Part shown: positions 17,096-25,789 of the stretch, piece after piece
How positions within the stretch are numbered: position 1 is the first letter of the stretch
Layout of the letters: each line of letters starts with the position of its first letter
Origin: DASSUW01 sp963730535
Lineage (GTDB): Bacteria > Actinomycetota > Thermoleophilia > Solirubrobacterales > Solirubrobacteraceae
Direction: 5' to 3'
DNA: 64,000 nucleotides
NCBI GenBank assembly: GCA_963730535.1
Contig: CAVSRU010000003.1
Location: 248,001-312,000, forward strand
Notes under the pieces: model-generated
Seen by the model: only the letters and a program-made list of their open reading frames with translations
Told to the model about the DNA's origin: nothing
Database searches by the model: none
Position numbers and translations under genes: made by a program

Positions 17096-18388
17096 TTACG
17101 CCGGAGCGCCGGTGAGAACCCAGCGGCGGCCCAGGAAGCGCACCCCGCAGGTGAGCGCGCGCATGGCGATCAGCGCGGCGAGGCCCCACCAGACGCCCGT
17201 GATCCCCCAGCCCTGGTCGAGCGACAGCAGCGCCACGGGGACGTAGACCGCGGCCGAGGAGAGCATCGCCCACATGAGGAAGCGGGTGTCGCCGGCGCCG
17301 ATGAGGATCCCGTCGAGGGCGAAGACCACGCCGTTGAGCGGCATCAGCACCGCGAACAGCCACCAGATCTCGTGCGCCTGGTCGACGACCCGCTCGTCGT
17401 CCGTGAACGCGTGCGGGATCACGCCGGCGAGCGCGAGCAGGACGACGCCGAAGGCGGCCCCGACGACGGCCGACCACAGGATCACCCGGGTCGCCGCCTC
17501 GCGCGCGAGCCTGACGTCAGCAGCGCCCAGGGCCCGGCCGACGATCACCTGCGCGGCGATCGCCAGCGCGTCGAGCAGCAGCGCGAGGAAGACGAAGAGC
17601 TGGAACGCGATCTGGTGGGCGGCGAGGGCGGGCGCCCCGACGCGCGCGAGCACCGCCGAGGCGACGAGGAACGAGGCGAGCAGCGCGCTCGTGCGCACCG
17701 CGATCTCCGAGCCGATCCGGATCAACGGCCGCATGCGCTCGAGCAGCGGCGGCTCGAGGCCCGCGCGCCGCTGGACCACGAAGAACGCCGTGCCCATCCC
17801 AGCCTGGGCGATCACGGTCCCCCACGCCGAGCCCGCCAGCCCCCACCCGAAGCCGTACACGAACAGGACCTCGAGCACGACGTTGGCCGCCTGGGCGGTG
17901 ACGAGGATGACGAGCGGCGTCCGCAGGTCGCCCATCCCCCGCAGGAAGCCCTGCCCGGATGCGGCGAGCATGAAGAACGGCGCGCCCAGCGCCGCGATCC
18001 GCAGGTACGTGACCGCGCCGTCGGCGATCTCTCCCTCCCCGCCCATGAGCGCCGCCGCCGGCCCGGCGAAGCCCAGCGTGAGCGCGAGCAGCAGCGCCCC
18101 GATCGCGAGCGCCAGCCACAGCGCCTGCGACCCGAGCACGGCGGCCTCGGCGTCGCGGCCCGCGCCGTGCAGCCGCGCGACCTGGGCCGTCGTCCCGTAG
18201 GTGAGCGCGTTGAGGACGGCGAACGCGGCGGAGAGCACCGTCGCCGCGATCGCCAGCGCCGCGAGCTGCACCGTGCCGAGGTGACCGACGATCGCGGTAT
18301 CGACGAGCACGTAGAGCGGCTCGGCGGCCAGCGCCCCGAGCGCGGGCAGCGCGAGCGCGAACACCTCCCGGTCCAGAGGGCGTAACAC
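17096..18388 (-). CDS. MATE family efflux transporter
   Basis: A 430-residue protein with about twelve hydrophobic helices. Family signatures include LPALGALAAEPLYVLVDTA near the N-terminus, RGMGDLRTPL after the sixth helix and GILIGAGDTRF in the second half, typical of the DinF-like branch. It would export organic cations or drugs using Na+ or H+ gradients. It starts at GTG 18388 and diverges from the hydrolase gene with eight bases between start codons. The proline-rich membrane protein gene lies 16 bases downstream on the same strand. Confidence 0.9.
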   Translation of the reverse strand: MLRPLDREVFALALPALGALAAEPLYVLVDTAIVGHLGTVQLAALAIAATVLSAAFAVLNALTYGTTAQVARLHGAGRDAEAAVLGSQALWLALAIGALLLALTLGFAGPAAALMGGEGEIADGAVTYLRIAALGAPFFMLAASGQGFLRGMGDLRTPLVILVTAQAANVVLEVLFVYGFGWGLAGSAWGTVIAQAGMGTAFFVVQRRAGLEPPLLERMRPLIRIGSEIAVRTSALLASFLVASAVLARVGAPALAAHQIAFQLFVFLALLLDALAIAAQVIVGRALGAADVRLAREAATRVILWSAVVGAAFGVVLLALAGVIPHAFTDDERVVDQAHEIWWLFAVLMPLNGVVFALDGILIGAGDTRFLMWAMLSSAAVYVPVALLSLDQGWGITGVWWGLAALIAMRALTCGVRFLGRRWVLTGAPA

Positions 18389-18396
18389 TCCTCCTA

Positions 18397-19236
18397 TTGA
18401 AGCTCAGGCTCTACCACCACCACGACGGCGCACGCGTGGCCTACCGGGAGGCGGGAACCGGCCGGCCGCTCGCGCTGCTGCACTCGAAGGGGCTCTCCCA
18501 TCGCGAGTGGGAGCCCGTGGTCGACGAGCTCGCGCACCGCTACCGGCTCGTGCTCCCGGACCTCCCGCTGCACGGCGACTCCGAGGACCGCCCGCGCCAT
18601 CCGTACACGCCGGACTGGCTCGCCGAGGTGATGTCGGGGTTCGTGCGCGAGACGTGCGGGCCGCGCCCGCTGGCGGGCGGCCACGAGGTGGGAGCGCAGA
18701 TCCTGCTCAAGGCGGTCGCCAGCCGCCAGCTCACGCCCAGCCGGCTGGTGCTGATGTCGAGCCCGCTCCACCGACGCCCCGAGCGCGACCGGTGGGAGCG
18801 CGCCGTCGCGCTCGCCGTGCGGGCGGGCGCCGTGCCGGGACTCGACCGCGCGATCTCGCACGGCGCCCGGCTCGCCTTCCGCCCCGCCGCCGGTGAGCGG
18901 CTGACCGCGCGCAACAACCCCGCCGCTCGCGACCTCGTGCGCCACGCCCTCGGCGGGCTCGGTGGCAACGCGAACCGCGCCCGCTCGTGGGCGCGCGCCG
19001 CCCGGCGCTGGCCGTCGGGCGCCCAGGTCGACCTGCTCGACGCCTACCGGCTGATCGACGTGCCGACGCTCCTGCTGTGGGCCGACGAGGATCCGATGCA
19101 CCCGCTGGCGATCGCCGAGGAGGCGCTCGACTTGCTGCCCGACGGGCAGCTGCGCGTGCTCGAGGGCACGGGCTATCTGATGGCGTACGACGACCCGGTC
19201 GGGCTCGCCCGGGAGCTGGCGGCTTTCTGCGGCTGA
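18397..19236 (+). CDS. Alpha/beta-hydrolase fold protein lacking the catalytic triad
   Basis: A 279-residue protein starting at TTG 18397 (a later in-frame GTG would truncate the first strand). The fold is clear: RLYHHHDGARVAYREAGTG, RPLALLHSKGLSHREWEPV, and RLVLPDLPLHGDS. At the nucleophile elbow, however, the sequence is AGGHEVGAQ, with Glu97 where Ser is expected, and the usual catalytic His region reads EGTGYLMAYDDP, with Tyr at ~260 in place of His. The acidic residue (WADEDPMHP) is kept. It is therefore probably not a standard esterase and may bind rather than cleave its ligand. It is followed 20 bases later by the HxlR regulator. Confidence 0.7.
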   Translation: MKLRLYHHHDGARVAYREAGTGRPLALLHSKGLSHREWEPVVDELAHRYRLVLPDLPLHGDSEDRPRHPYTPDWLAEVMSGFVRETCGPRPLAGGHEVGAQILLKAVASRQLTPSRLVLMSSPLHRRPERDRWERAVALAVRAGAVPGLDRAISHGARLAFRPAAGERLTARNNPAARDLVRHALGGLGGNANRARSWARAARRWPSGAQVDLLDAYRLIDVPTLLLWADEDPMHPLAIAEEALDLLPDGQLRVLEGTGYLMAYDDPVGLARELAAFCG

Positions 19237-19256
19237 CGCGGTACCGTCTCTCTCAC

Positions 19257-19715
19257 ATGTACGAGCTCGAGCGTCCACCCATCTGCTCGGTCGGCAAGGC
19301 GATGGAGGTCCTTGGCGAGCGCTGGACGATGCTGATCATGCGCGAGGCGTTCTACGGCGTCCGCCGCTTCTCGGACATGCAGCGCAATCTCGGCATCGCC
19401 CGCAACATCCTCTCCACGCGGCTCCAGACGCTCGTGCGGGCCGGCATCCTCGAGCGCCGCCGCTACCAGGACGAGCCGGAGCGCTTCGAGTACCGCCTCA
19501 CCCAGGCCGGCCGCGACCTCTATCCGGCCGTGATCGCGATCATGCGCTGGGGCGACGAGCACCTGGCCGGCGACACCGGCCCGCCGGTCGTGCTCCGGCA
19601 CACCTGCGGTGAGGAGGCGGACCCGGTGCTCGTGTGCGGGCACTGCCGCGAGCCGCTGCACCCGCACGACGTCACGCCCGAGCCAGGCCCCGGCGCCCGG
19701 CTCGAGCTGGCCTAG
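19257..19715 (+). CDS. HxlR family winged-helix transcriptional regulator
   Basis: A 152-residue protein. PICSVGKAMEVLGERWTMLI and FSDMQRNLGIARNILSTRLQ are the HxlR winged-helix signatures, and the wing GILERRRYQDEPERFEYRLT is complete. The C-terminal extension carries CGEEADPVLVCGHCREPL, a four-cysteine/histidine arrangement (C..C..H-C) that could bind metal or sense redox; this extension is common in actinobacterial HxlR proteins. A TACCGT -10 (19242-19247) lies ten bases before ATG 19257, so the leader is very short. The regulated genes may be the adjacent hydrolase-like gene or fumC. Confidence 0.85.
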   Translation: MYELERPPICSVGKAMEVLGERWTMLIMREAFYGVRRFSDMQRNLGIARNILSTRLQTLVRAGILERRRYQDEPERFEYRLTQAGRDLYPAVIAIMRWGDEHLAGDTGPPVVLRHTCGEEADPVLVCGHCREPLHPHDVTPEPGPGARLELA

Positions 19716-19749
19716 GCTTGGCGTCGTTGAGTCGAGACTGGAGGACTTC

Positions 19750-21081
19750 ATGACGGTTGAGACGACCGACGAGTTGTGGGGCGGGGAGACCCGCAAGGCG
19801 GTGGCCAACTTCCCCGTGTCCGGGGAGCGGATCCCGGTGGCGGTCGTCCGCTGGCTCGGCCGCATCAAGGGCGCGAGCGCGCGGGCGAACGCCGAGCTCG
19901 GGCTGCTCGACGGCGCGCTGGCGGAGCGGATCGGCGCGGCCGCCGACGAGATCGCGCAGGGCCGCCACGACGACCAGTTCCCGATCGACGTCTTCCAGAC
20001 CGGCTCCGGCACGTCGTCGAACATGAACGCCAACGAGGTCATCGCCACGCTGGCGGGCGAGGGCGCGCACCCGAACGACCACGTCAACATGGGCCAGTCG
20101 TCGAACGACGTCTTCCCGAGCGCCGTGCACCTGGCCGCGCTCGACGAGGCGACCAACCGGCTGCTGCCCGCCCTCGAGCGGCTCGAGCGCGCGTTCGCGG
20201 ACAAGGCGGAGGCGTTCAAGGACATCGTCAAGTCCGGCCGCACCCACCTGATGGACGCCGTGCCCGTCACCCTCGGGCAGGAGTTCGCCGGCTATGCCGC
20301 GCAGGTCAGGCTCGGGCGCGCGCGGGTCGCGGCCGCGCTCCCGCACGTGGGCCAGATCCCGCTCGGCGGCACCGCCACCGGCACCGGGCTCAACACCCAC
20401 CGCGACTTCGCGGGCAAGGTCCGCGAGCGCCTGGCGGCCGACACCGGCCTCGAGATCAGCGCGCCCGAGGACCCGTTCGAGGCCCAGGGCAACCGCGACG
20501 CGCTCGTCGAGCTGTCGGGGGCGCTGAAGGTGATCGCCGTCTCCCTGACCAAGATCGCCAACGACCTGGCGCTGATGGGCTCGGGGCCCCGCGCCGGCAT
20601 CGGCGAACTGCTCCTGCCCGAGCTCCAGAAGGGCTCCTCGATCATGCCCGGGAAGGTCAACCCGGTGCTCCCGGAGGTCGTGCTCCAGGTCAGCGCGCAG
20701 GTGATCGGCAACGACACGGCGATCACCGTCGGCGGCCTCCAGGGGCAGTTCGAGCTCAACGTCCGCATCCCGCTGATGGCCCGCAACCTGCTCCAGTCGA
20801 TCCACCTGCTGAGCAGCACGAGCGAGCTGTTCGCGGCGAAGTGCGTCGAGGGGATCGAGGCCAACCTCGAGGGCTGCGAGCGCTCCGCCGAGAGCACGCT
20901 GGCGGTCGCCACCGCGCTGAACCCGTACATCGGCTATGACAAGGCCGCGGAAATCGTGAAGGACGCGGCGGCCAGCGGGCGCACGCTGCGGGAGGTCGCG
21001 CGCGACCACGGCGTGGACGAGGCCACGCTCGACGAGGCGCTCGACCTGCGCAAGATCGCCGCGGGATCATCGGCCTCGTAG
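19750..21081 (+). CDS. fumC: Class II fumarate hydratase
   Basis: A 443-residue protein of normal FumC length. I choose ATG 19750, which has GGAGGA immediately upstream and gives the usual N-terminus. Signatures are TGSGTSSNMNANEVIA, GRTHLMDAVPVTLGQEF and the fumarase/aspartase loop GSSIMPGKVNP. It hydrates fumarate to L-malate in the TCA cycle, is iron-free and forms a cytoplasmic homotetramer. A -10-like TAGGCT lies at 19717-19722. The GNAT gene begins around its stop codon. Confidence 0.95.
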   Translation: MTVETTDELWGGETRKAVANFPVSGERIPVAVVRWLGRIKGASARANAELGLLDGALAERIGAAADEIAQGRHDDQFPIDVFQTGSGTSSNMNANEVIATLAGEGAHPNDHVNMGQSSNDVFPSAVHLAALDEATNRLLPALERLERAFADKAEAFKDIVKSGRTHLMDAVPVTLGQEFAGYAAQVRLGRARVAAALPHVGQIPLGGTATGTGLNTHRDFAGKVRERLAADTGLEISAPEDPFEAQGNRDALVELSGALKVIAVSLTKIANDLALMGSGPRAGIGELLLPELQKGSSIMPGKVNPVLPEVVLQVSAQVIGNDTAITVGGLQGQFELNVRIPLMARNLLQSIHLLSSTSELFAAKCVEGIEANLEGCERSAESTLAVATALNPYIGYDKAAEIVKDAAASGRTLREVARDHGVDEATLDEALDLRKIAAGSSAS

Positions 21082-21128
21082 CGCGGATCGACGCCTACTG
21101 CGACGCGGTCCCGCGGTCGGCGGCCCGT

Positions 21129-21853
21129 GTGGAGGAGCACGGGCCGCTGCGGCTGTTCGTCGCCGAGGGGGTGCCGTGGCCGTACTACGCGCGGCCGTCC
21201 GGCGCGGGCGAGGTGACGGCGGAGGACGTGCGCGCCGTACGCTCGCGCCAGTGGGAGCTGGGCGAGCCGGAGGCGTTCGAGTGGATCGTCGACCTCGCCC
21301 CCTCGCTCGGCCCGGCCACGCGCGGGACCGGCCTGTCCGTGATGGAGGTGCCGCTGATGGTGCTCGACGGGCCGCTCCGGGCGTCCACGCCGCCCGGCGC
21401 GCGGGTGCGGCGGCTCGAGCCGGACGACCCCGAGCTGGCCGCGGCACGCGCCGTCGCCGACCTGGCGTTGGCGGCGGGCGGGATGCCGGGGCGCTCGAGC
21501 GCGACGCCCAGGTCGCCTCGCGGCCGCGCGGGGCGCTCGACGCGGTGCGGGCGCGGCTGGCCGCCGGGCTGATCGCGACTCACGTGGCCGAGGATGCGTC
21601 CGGCGTGGTGGCGGTGGGCAGCCACCAGCCGCTGGGTGCCGTCACCGAGGTCGTCGGCGTCGCCACGCTGCCCTCGCACGCCCGGCGCGGGCTCGCCACC
21701 GCGGTCACGGCCGCGCTGGTGTCCGACGCCCGGCGGGGCGGCGCCGAGCTCGTGTTCCTGTCGGCCGGGAGCGAGGACGTCGCGCGGATGTATTCCCGCC
21801 TCGGCTTCGTGCGGGTCGGGACGGCCGGCCTGGCGGGGCCCGTGTCAAGCTGA
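21129..21853 (+). CDS. GNAT family N-acetyltransferase, frameshifted
   Basis: The protein appears in two frames. The first (through ~21490) gives LRLFVAEGVPWPYYARP and an N-terminal regulatory-like half; the second gives the acetyltransferase core with VVGVATLPSHARRGLATAV, the acetyl-CoA-binding R-x-x-G-x-A motif, and MYSRLGFVRVGTAG. The frames join if one G is restored in the GGGG run at 21488-21491. The canonical start GTG 21129 is probably too far downstream: residues LVARIDAYCDAVPRSAARV are encoded in frame just before it, beginning inside the fumC stop region, but no ATG, GTG or TTG is available there. The substrate is unknown. Confidence 0.7.
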
Positions 21854-21857
21854 GAGC

Positions 21858-22760
21858 GTGACCCGCACGCTCACGCGGCGGCCGGCCGCCGTCGCGGTCG
21901 CGGGCGCCCTCACGATCGCCTTCTCGGCGATCCTCGTCGACCTCGCCGACGTGTCCCCGTCGACCGCGGCGATCTTCCGCTGCGCCTACGCGCTCCCGCT
22001 TCTCGGCCTGCTCGCCTGGCTCGAGGATCGCCGCCACGGTCCGCGCACCCGCCGGGCGCGGATGCTGGCCGTCCCGGCCGGGATCTTCTTCGCCGCCGAC
22101 CTGATCTTCTGGCACCACGCGATCCAGGACGTCGGCGCCGGCCTGGCCACCGTGCTCGGCAACCTCCAGGTCGTCGTCGTGCCCTTCGTCGCGTGGGCGG
22201 TGCTCGGCGAGCGCGTGCAGACCCGGCTGCTCGCCGCGCTCCCCCTCGTCTGCAGCGGCGTGCTGCTCATCTCCGGCGTGCTCGAGTCGGGCGCTTACGG
22301 CGCCGACCCGGTGCGGGGCGTGATGTTCGGCATCCTCACCGGGCTCACCTACGCCGGCTTCCTGCTCGTGCTCCGCCAGGCCGGCTCGGACCTGCGGCGC
22401 ACAGCAGGCCCGCTGTTCGACACCACCGCGGTGGCCACACTCGCCGCGCTGGCTGCGGGGATCGCCGTCGGCGAGGCGGACCTGCTGCCGAGCTGGCCCG
22501 CCCACGCCTGGCTCGTCGTGCTCGCGCTCACCTCGCAGGTGCTCGGCTGGCTGCTCATCGCCTCCTCGCTCCCGCGGCTGCCCGCCGCCCTCACCTCGGT
22601 GACGCTCACCATCCAGCCCGTCGGCTCGGTCCTGCTCGGCGTCGTGCTCCTGGGAGAGGAGCCGAGCGGCCTTCAGCTCGTCGGCGTCGCGTTCATCCTC
22701 GCCGGCCTCGTCTCCGTCGCGCTGCGCCGGGCGCCGGCACGGGTCGCTGAGCCGGCCTAG
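21858..22760 (+). CDS. EamA (DMT) family transporter
   Basis: A 300-residue protein from GTG 21858, four bases after the GNAT stop. It contains ten hydrophobic helices in two repeated EamA halves; FAADLIFWHHAIQDVGAGLATVL in the first half and LPRLPAALTSVTLTIQPVGSV in the second are typical. Members export amino acids or metabolites. The specific cargo cannot be told. Its stop overlaps the stop of the converging cupin gene. Confidence 0.85.
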   Translation: MTRTLTRRPAAVAVAGALTIAFSAILVDLADVSPSTAAIFRCAYALPLLGLLAWLEDRRHGPRTRRARMLAVPAGIFFAADLIFWHHAIQDVGAGLATVLGNLQVVVVPFVAWAVLGERVQTRLLAALPLVCSGVLLISGVLESGAYGADPVRGVMFGILTGLTYAGFLLVLRQAGSDLRRTAGPLFDTTAVATLAALAAGIAVGEADLLPSWPAHAWLVVLALTSQVLGWLLIASSLPRLPAALTSVTLTIQPVGSVLLGVVLLGEEPSGLQLVGVAFILAGLVSVALRRAPARVAEPA

Positions 22761-23257
22761 CCCTCCACCAGGAACCGCATGCCGTACCGCGGCGCCGCCT
22801 CGGCGTAGCGCGCGGCGACCGCCTCCGGCGGCTCGGGCGGAGCCTGCGTCGGATCGAGCGCGCGCTCCAGCGTCTCCAGGAAGAACTGCTCGATGCCCGC
22901 CGGGGTGAAGGTGAGGATCATGCGCATGGCCTCGGCACCGTCGTTGTGGAAGCAGTGCACGGTGCCGCGCGGCACGTTCACGAAGTCGCCGGCGCTCGCC
23001 GTCACCCACTCGTCTCCGAGGCGGATCGAGCAGCGACCCTCGACGACGTAGAAGGTCTCGTCCTCGTTGCTGTGGATGTGCGGCGGCGGCCCTCCACCGG
23101 GCGGGACGATCGCCTCCATCGCGAAGTACGCGCCGCCGGTCTCTTCGCCGGTGACGAGGAAGCGGTAGAGGTCGCCGGGACCCCAGTACATGTCGCCGGT
23201 GCCCTCCGGCCGATGCAGCAGCCGGCCGGCAGTCGGTGCGAGGACCTGCGTCGTCAC
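22757..23257 (-). CDS. Cupin-domain protein
   Basis: A 166-residue protein. GTG 23257 is preferred because AGGAG lies eight bases upstream. The cupin metal site is complete: PPPHIHSNEDETFYVVEGR in motif 1 and PRGTVHCFHND in motif 2. This arrangement is like quercetin-dioxygenase-type single-domain cupins. A helical C-terminus follows. The substrate is unknown. A perfect inverted repeat GTTGC-CGAT-GCAAC sits in its promoter region. Confidence 0.8.
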   Translation of the reverse strand: MTTQVLAPTAGRLLHRPEGTGDMYWGPGDLYRFLVTGEETGGAYFAMEAIVPPGGGPPPHIHSNEDETFYVVEGRCSIRLGDEWVTASAGDFVNVPRGTVHCFHNDGAEAMRMILTFTPAGIEQFFLETLERALDPTQAPPEPPEAVAARYAEAAPRYGMRFLVEG

Positions 23258-23280
23258 GGTGTCGCTCCTTTGGGAGTGTG

Positions 23281-23298
23281 GTTGCCGATGCAACTATG
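23281..23298 (-). promoter_or_regulatory. Candidate promoter and operator of the cupin gene
   Basis: On the minus strand, CATAGT (23298-23293) is a -10 candidate. The perfect palindrome GTTGC-CGAT-GCAAC (23281-23294) overlaps it and the expected transcription start, a position typical for a repressor. No regulator gene is adjacent. The rest of the gap to the next gene (to 23365) shows nothing else. Confidence 0.35.
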
Positions 23299-23365
23299 CG
23301 GGGACGGAAGAGTCCCTGCTCGCGGGGCGGCGCGCGAGGCGGCTGGCGCCCGGCCGCTCGTACGG

Positions 23366-24994
23366 TTAGCCGTACCGCGCGCGGCGCCGGTCCAGGATCG
23401 ACTCGAGCGGCTGGGTGTTGACGACGTCCGCGGGCGTCGCCCAGCCGCGCCGCGCCGTGTGGACCGAGAGCGGCATGTTCCCCAGCCTGGCTGCCGCGTG
23501 CGAGTCGGTCGAGCACACGATCTCCACGCCGGCCTGGAGCGCCTCGCGGACGTGCTCGCCGCTGAGGTCGAGCCGGTCGGGGAGCCCGTTGACCTCGATC
23601 GCGATCCGCTCCTCGAGCGCGATCGCGAAGACGCGGTCGAGGTCGAGCGCGTTCTCCGGGCGGCGGTGGATGAGCCGCCCCTTCGGATGGCTGAGGCAGC
23701 TCACATGCGGGTTGCGCAGCGCCTCCTCGACGCGCTTGGTCATCTCCGCGCGGGGCATGCGCTGGCCGCCGTGCACGCTGGCCTGCACCCAGTCGAGCTC
23801 GGCCAGCACGTCGTCGGGGAGGTCGAGTCGCCCGTCGGGGAGGATGTCGCACTCGGTGCCGCGCAGGATGCGGAACGGCGCGAGCACCTCGTTGGCGGCC
23901 GCGATCTCCTCGCCCTGGCGGCGGACCTCGTCGGCGGTGAGCCCCTTGACGGCGCCGACGGCCGGCGTGTGGTCGCAGATCGCCAGGTACTCGTAGCCGC
24001 GCTCGAGCGCGGCGCGACCCATCTCCTCGACGCTCGCCCGCCCGTCGGACCACGTCGTGTGGCAGTGCAGGTCGCCGCGGATGTGCTCGAGCGCGACGAG
24101 CTCGGGCGGCTCGCCGCGGAACGGAGCCTCGCGGAGCTCCGGCGGGCAGGGCGGAATGCCGAGGGCGGCGTAGACGGCTGGCTCGTCGGGCGCGTCCGGC
24201 AGCGGCTCGAGCGCGTCGACGTACGCCGGCGAGCCCGTGGCCCGCATCAGCGCGGTTCCGAAGCGCTGGGGGTCGGCCGTGGCGAGCTCCACGGGCACGC
24301 CCTCGACGGTGACGCCCACCGCGCGCCCGGCGTCCTGCTCGATCAGCGCCACGATCTGCGGCAGCTCGGCGAAGCGCGCGAGCGCCGTGGCCGGGTCGTT
24401 GGTGGCGCAGACGACGGCCAGGTGCTCGCACGAGTCCCGCCACCGCCGGACGTCGCCGGCGACCTCGCCGCCGAGTGCGTCCGCGATGCCACCCACCAGC
24501 TCCCAGGCGCGGTTGAGCAGCAGCCCGCGCTGCGGCCGCGGCTCGCCCGCCCGGACAAGCCCTTCGAGCAGCTGCGCCTCGGTCTTGGCGCCGATCCCGG
24601 GGACCGCGCGCAGCCGGCCGGCGGCAGCCGCCTCGCGCAGCTCGTCCGGGGTGCGGACGTCGAGCGCCCGCGCGATCTCGACCGCCCGCTTGGCGCCGAG
24701 GCCGAGGTAGCGGCCGAGGCCGACGAGGCCCGGCGACAGCTCCCGCTCGAGCTCGGCCAGCTCGGCGATCTCCCCGGTCTCGACGAGCTCCTTGAGGCGC
24801 GCCTCGATCCCCCGGCCGATCCCCCGCAGCTCGCGCACGCGCCCGGAGCGCACCAGGGGCTCGACCGGCACCGGCGCCGATCGGATCATGTCGGCGGCGC
24901 GGGAGTAGGCGCGCACCGTGTAGGAGTTCGAATCGGCCAGCTCGAGCAGCGACGCGAACGCGTCGAGGCGATCGGCGATGCGAGCGTTGTCCAC
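23366..24994 (-). CDS. PolX-like PHP-domain protein with inactive polymerase site
   Basis: A 542-residue paralogue of PolX with the same layout: N-terminal helical domain, two HhH motifs (LRGIGRGIEARL, GLGAKRAVEIA, VPGIGAKTEAQLL), a nucleotidyltransferase region and a C-terminal PHP domain. In the polymerase region the GS motif is G180-D181 and the catalytic D-x-D is replaced by E190-H-L; the third Asp is Glu236 (VPVELATAD). The PHP ligands are intact (DLHCHTTWSDGRASVEEM, GTECDIL, ASVHGGQ, LSHPKG, STDSHAA). It should therefore bind DNA ends and act as a PHP nuclease or phosphoesterase without polymerising. It precedes the VOC gene stop by only five bases. Confidence 0.82.
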   Translation of the reverse strand: MDNARIADRLDAFASLLELADSNSYTVRAYSRAADMIRSAPVPVEPLVRSGRVRELRGIGRGIEARLKELVETGEIAELAELERELSPGLVGLGRYLGLGAKRAVEIARALDVRTPDELREAAAAGRLRAVPGIGAKTEAQLLEGLVRAGEPRPQRGLLLNRAWELVGGIADALGGEVAGDVRRWRDSCEHLAVVCATNDPATALARFAELPQIVALIEQDAGRAVGVTVEGVPVELATADPQRFGTALMRATGSPAYVDALEPLPDAPDEPAVYAALGIPPCPPELREAPFRGEPPELVALEHIRGDLHCHTTWSDGRASVEEMGRAALERGYEYLAICDHTPAVGAVKGLTADEVRRQGEEIAAANEVLAPFRILRGTECDILPDGRLDLPDDVLAELDWVQASVHGGQRMPRAEMTKRVEEALRNPHVSCLSHPKGRLIHRRPENALDLDRVFAIALEERIAIEVNGLPDRLDLSGEHVREALQAGVEIVCSTDSHAAARLGNMPLSVHTARRGWATPADVVNTQPLESILDRRRARYG

Positions 24995-24999
24995 GACGC

Positions 25000-25779
25000 C
25001 TACGGGTCGGTCCGGCCGGCGAAGAGCGCGAAGACGGCGCCCTGCGGGTCACGAGCGACCGCGATGCCCCCCTCGGGGAGCGGGATCGGCCCGAACAGCG
25101 TCGCGCCGCCGAGCTCGCGGACGCGGTCCACGCCGGTCTCGACCGACTCGACCGTGAAGTACGGGCGCCAGTGCGGCGGCTCGCCCGGCTGCGCGGACGA
25201 CATGCTGGCGTTGAGCACGCCGTCGTTGGTGACGGACACGATCACGGGGCCCCCCGGGCCAGTGTCGACGTCCTCCGTCGCCCAGCCGAACAGGTCCCCG
25301 TAGAACGCGCGAGCGGCGTCGAGGTCGGTCGTCGTGAGCTCGTTGATCGTCAGGCAGCCGAGGTCGTTGACGCGCTCCGCTCCGATCCGCGAGCGCGGCT
25401 CCCACACCGCGAAGACGGCGCCCTGCGGATCGGCGAGGACGGCCATGCGCCCGACGTCCATCACGTCGAACGCGTCGTCGATCGCGCTGCCGCCGAGCTG
25501 CTTGACGCGGGCGACGGCCGCGTCGGCGTCGGCGACCGTGACGTAGCTCAGCCAGTTCGGCGGCGCCCCGGTGGAGCGCATCTCCTCGCTCATCGCGTAC
25601 AGCCCGGCCACCGCGTCGCCGTCGAGGCGGCACAGCGAGTACACGGCGCCGCCGGCGTCGGTGTCCTCCATCTCCCATCCGAACATGCCGGAGTAGAACG
25701 CCTTCGCGGCCGCGGCATCGGTCGTGGCCAGGTCGACCCACGAGAAGGTCCCCGGCGCATAGCTCGTGCGCTTGCCCAT
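25000..25779 (-). CDS. Two-domain VOC (glyoxalase-like) protein
   Basis: A 259-residue protein with two VOC modules. Each begins with a short strand and FYSGMFGWE / FYGDLFGWA and ends with a strand carrying DPQGAVFAVWEP and DPQGAVFALFAG. Such two-module proteins occur in actinobacteria as antibiotic- or metabolite-binding proteins and as hydroxylase components; the ligand cannot be told. The start is ATG 25779. It lies directly upstream of the PolX-like gene on the same strand. Confidence 0.8.
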   Translation of the reverse strand: MGKRTSYAPGTFSWVDLATTDAAAAKAFYSGMFGWEMEDTDAGGAVYSLCRLDGDAVAGLYAMSEEMRSTGAPPNWLSYVTVADADAAVARVKQLGGSAIDDAFDVMDVGRMAVLADPQGAVFAVWEPRSRIGAERVNDLGCLTINELTTTDLDAARAFYGDLFGWATEDVDTGPGGPVIVSVTNDGVLNASMSSAQPGEPPHWRPYFTVESVETGVDRVRELGGATLFGPIPLPEGGIAVARDPQGAVFALFAGRTDP

Positions 25780-25789
25780 GAGGGGAAGC

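Noticed and set aside
21705..25052. A 1,115-codon minus-strand open frame over EamA, cupin and PolX-like genes
   Set aside because: No domain is recognisable and three real genes occupy the same bases in other frames.
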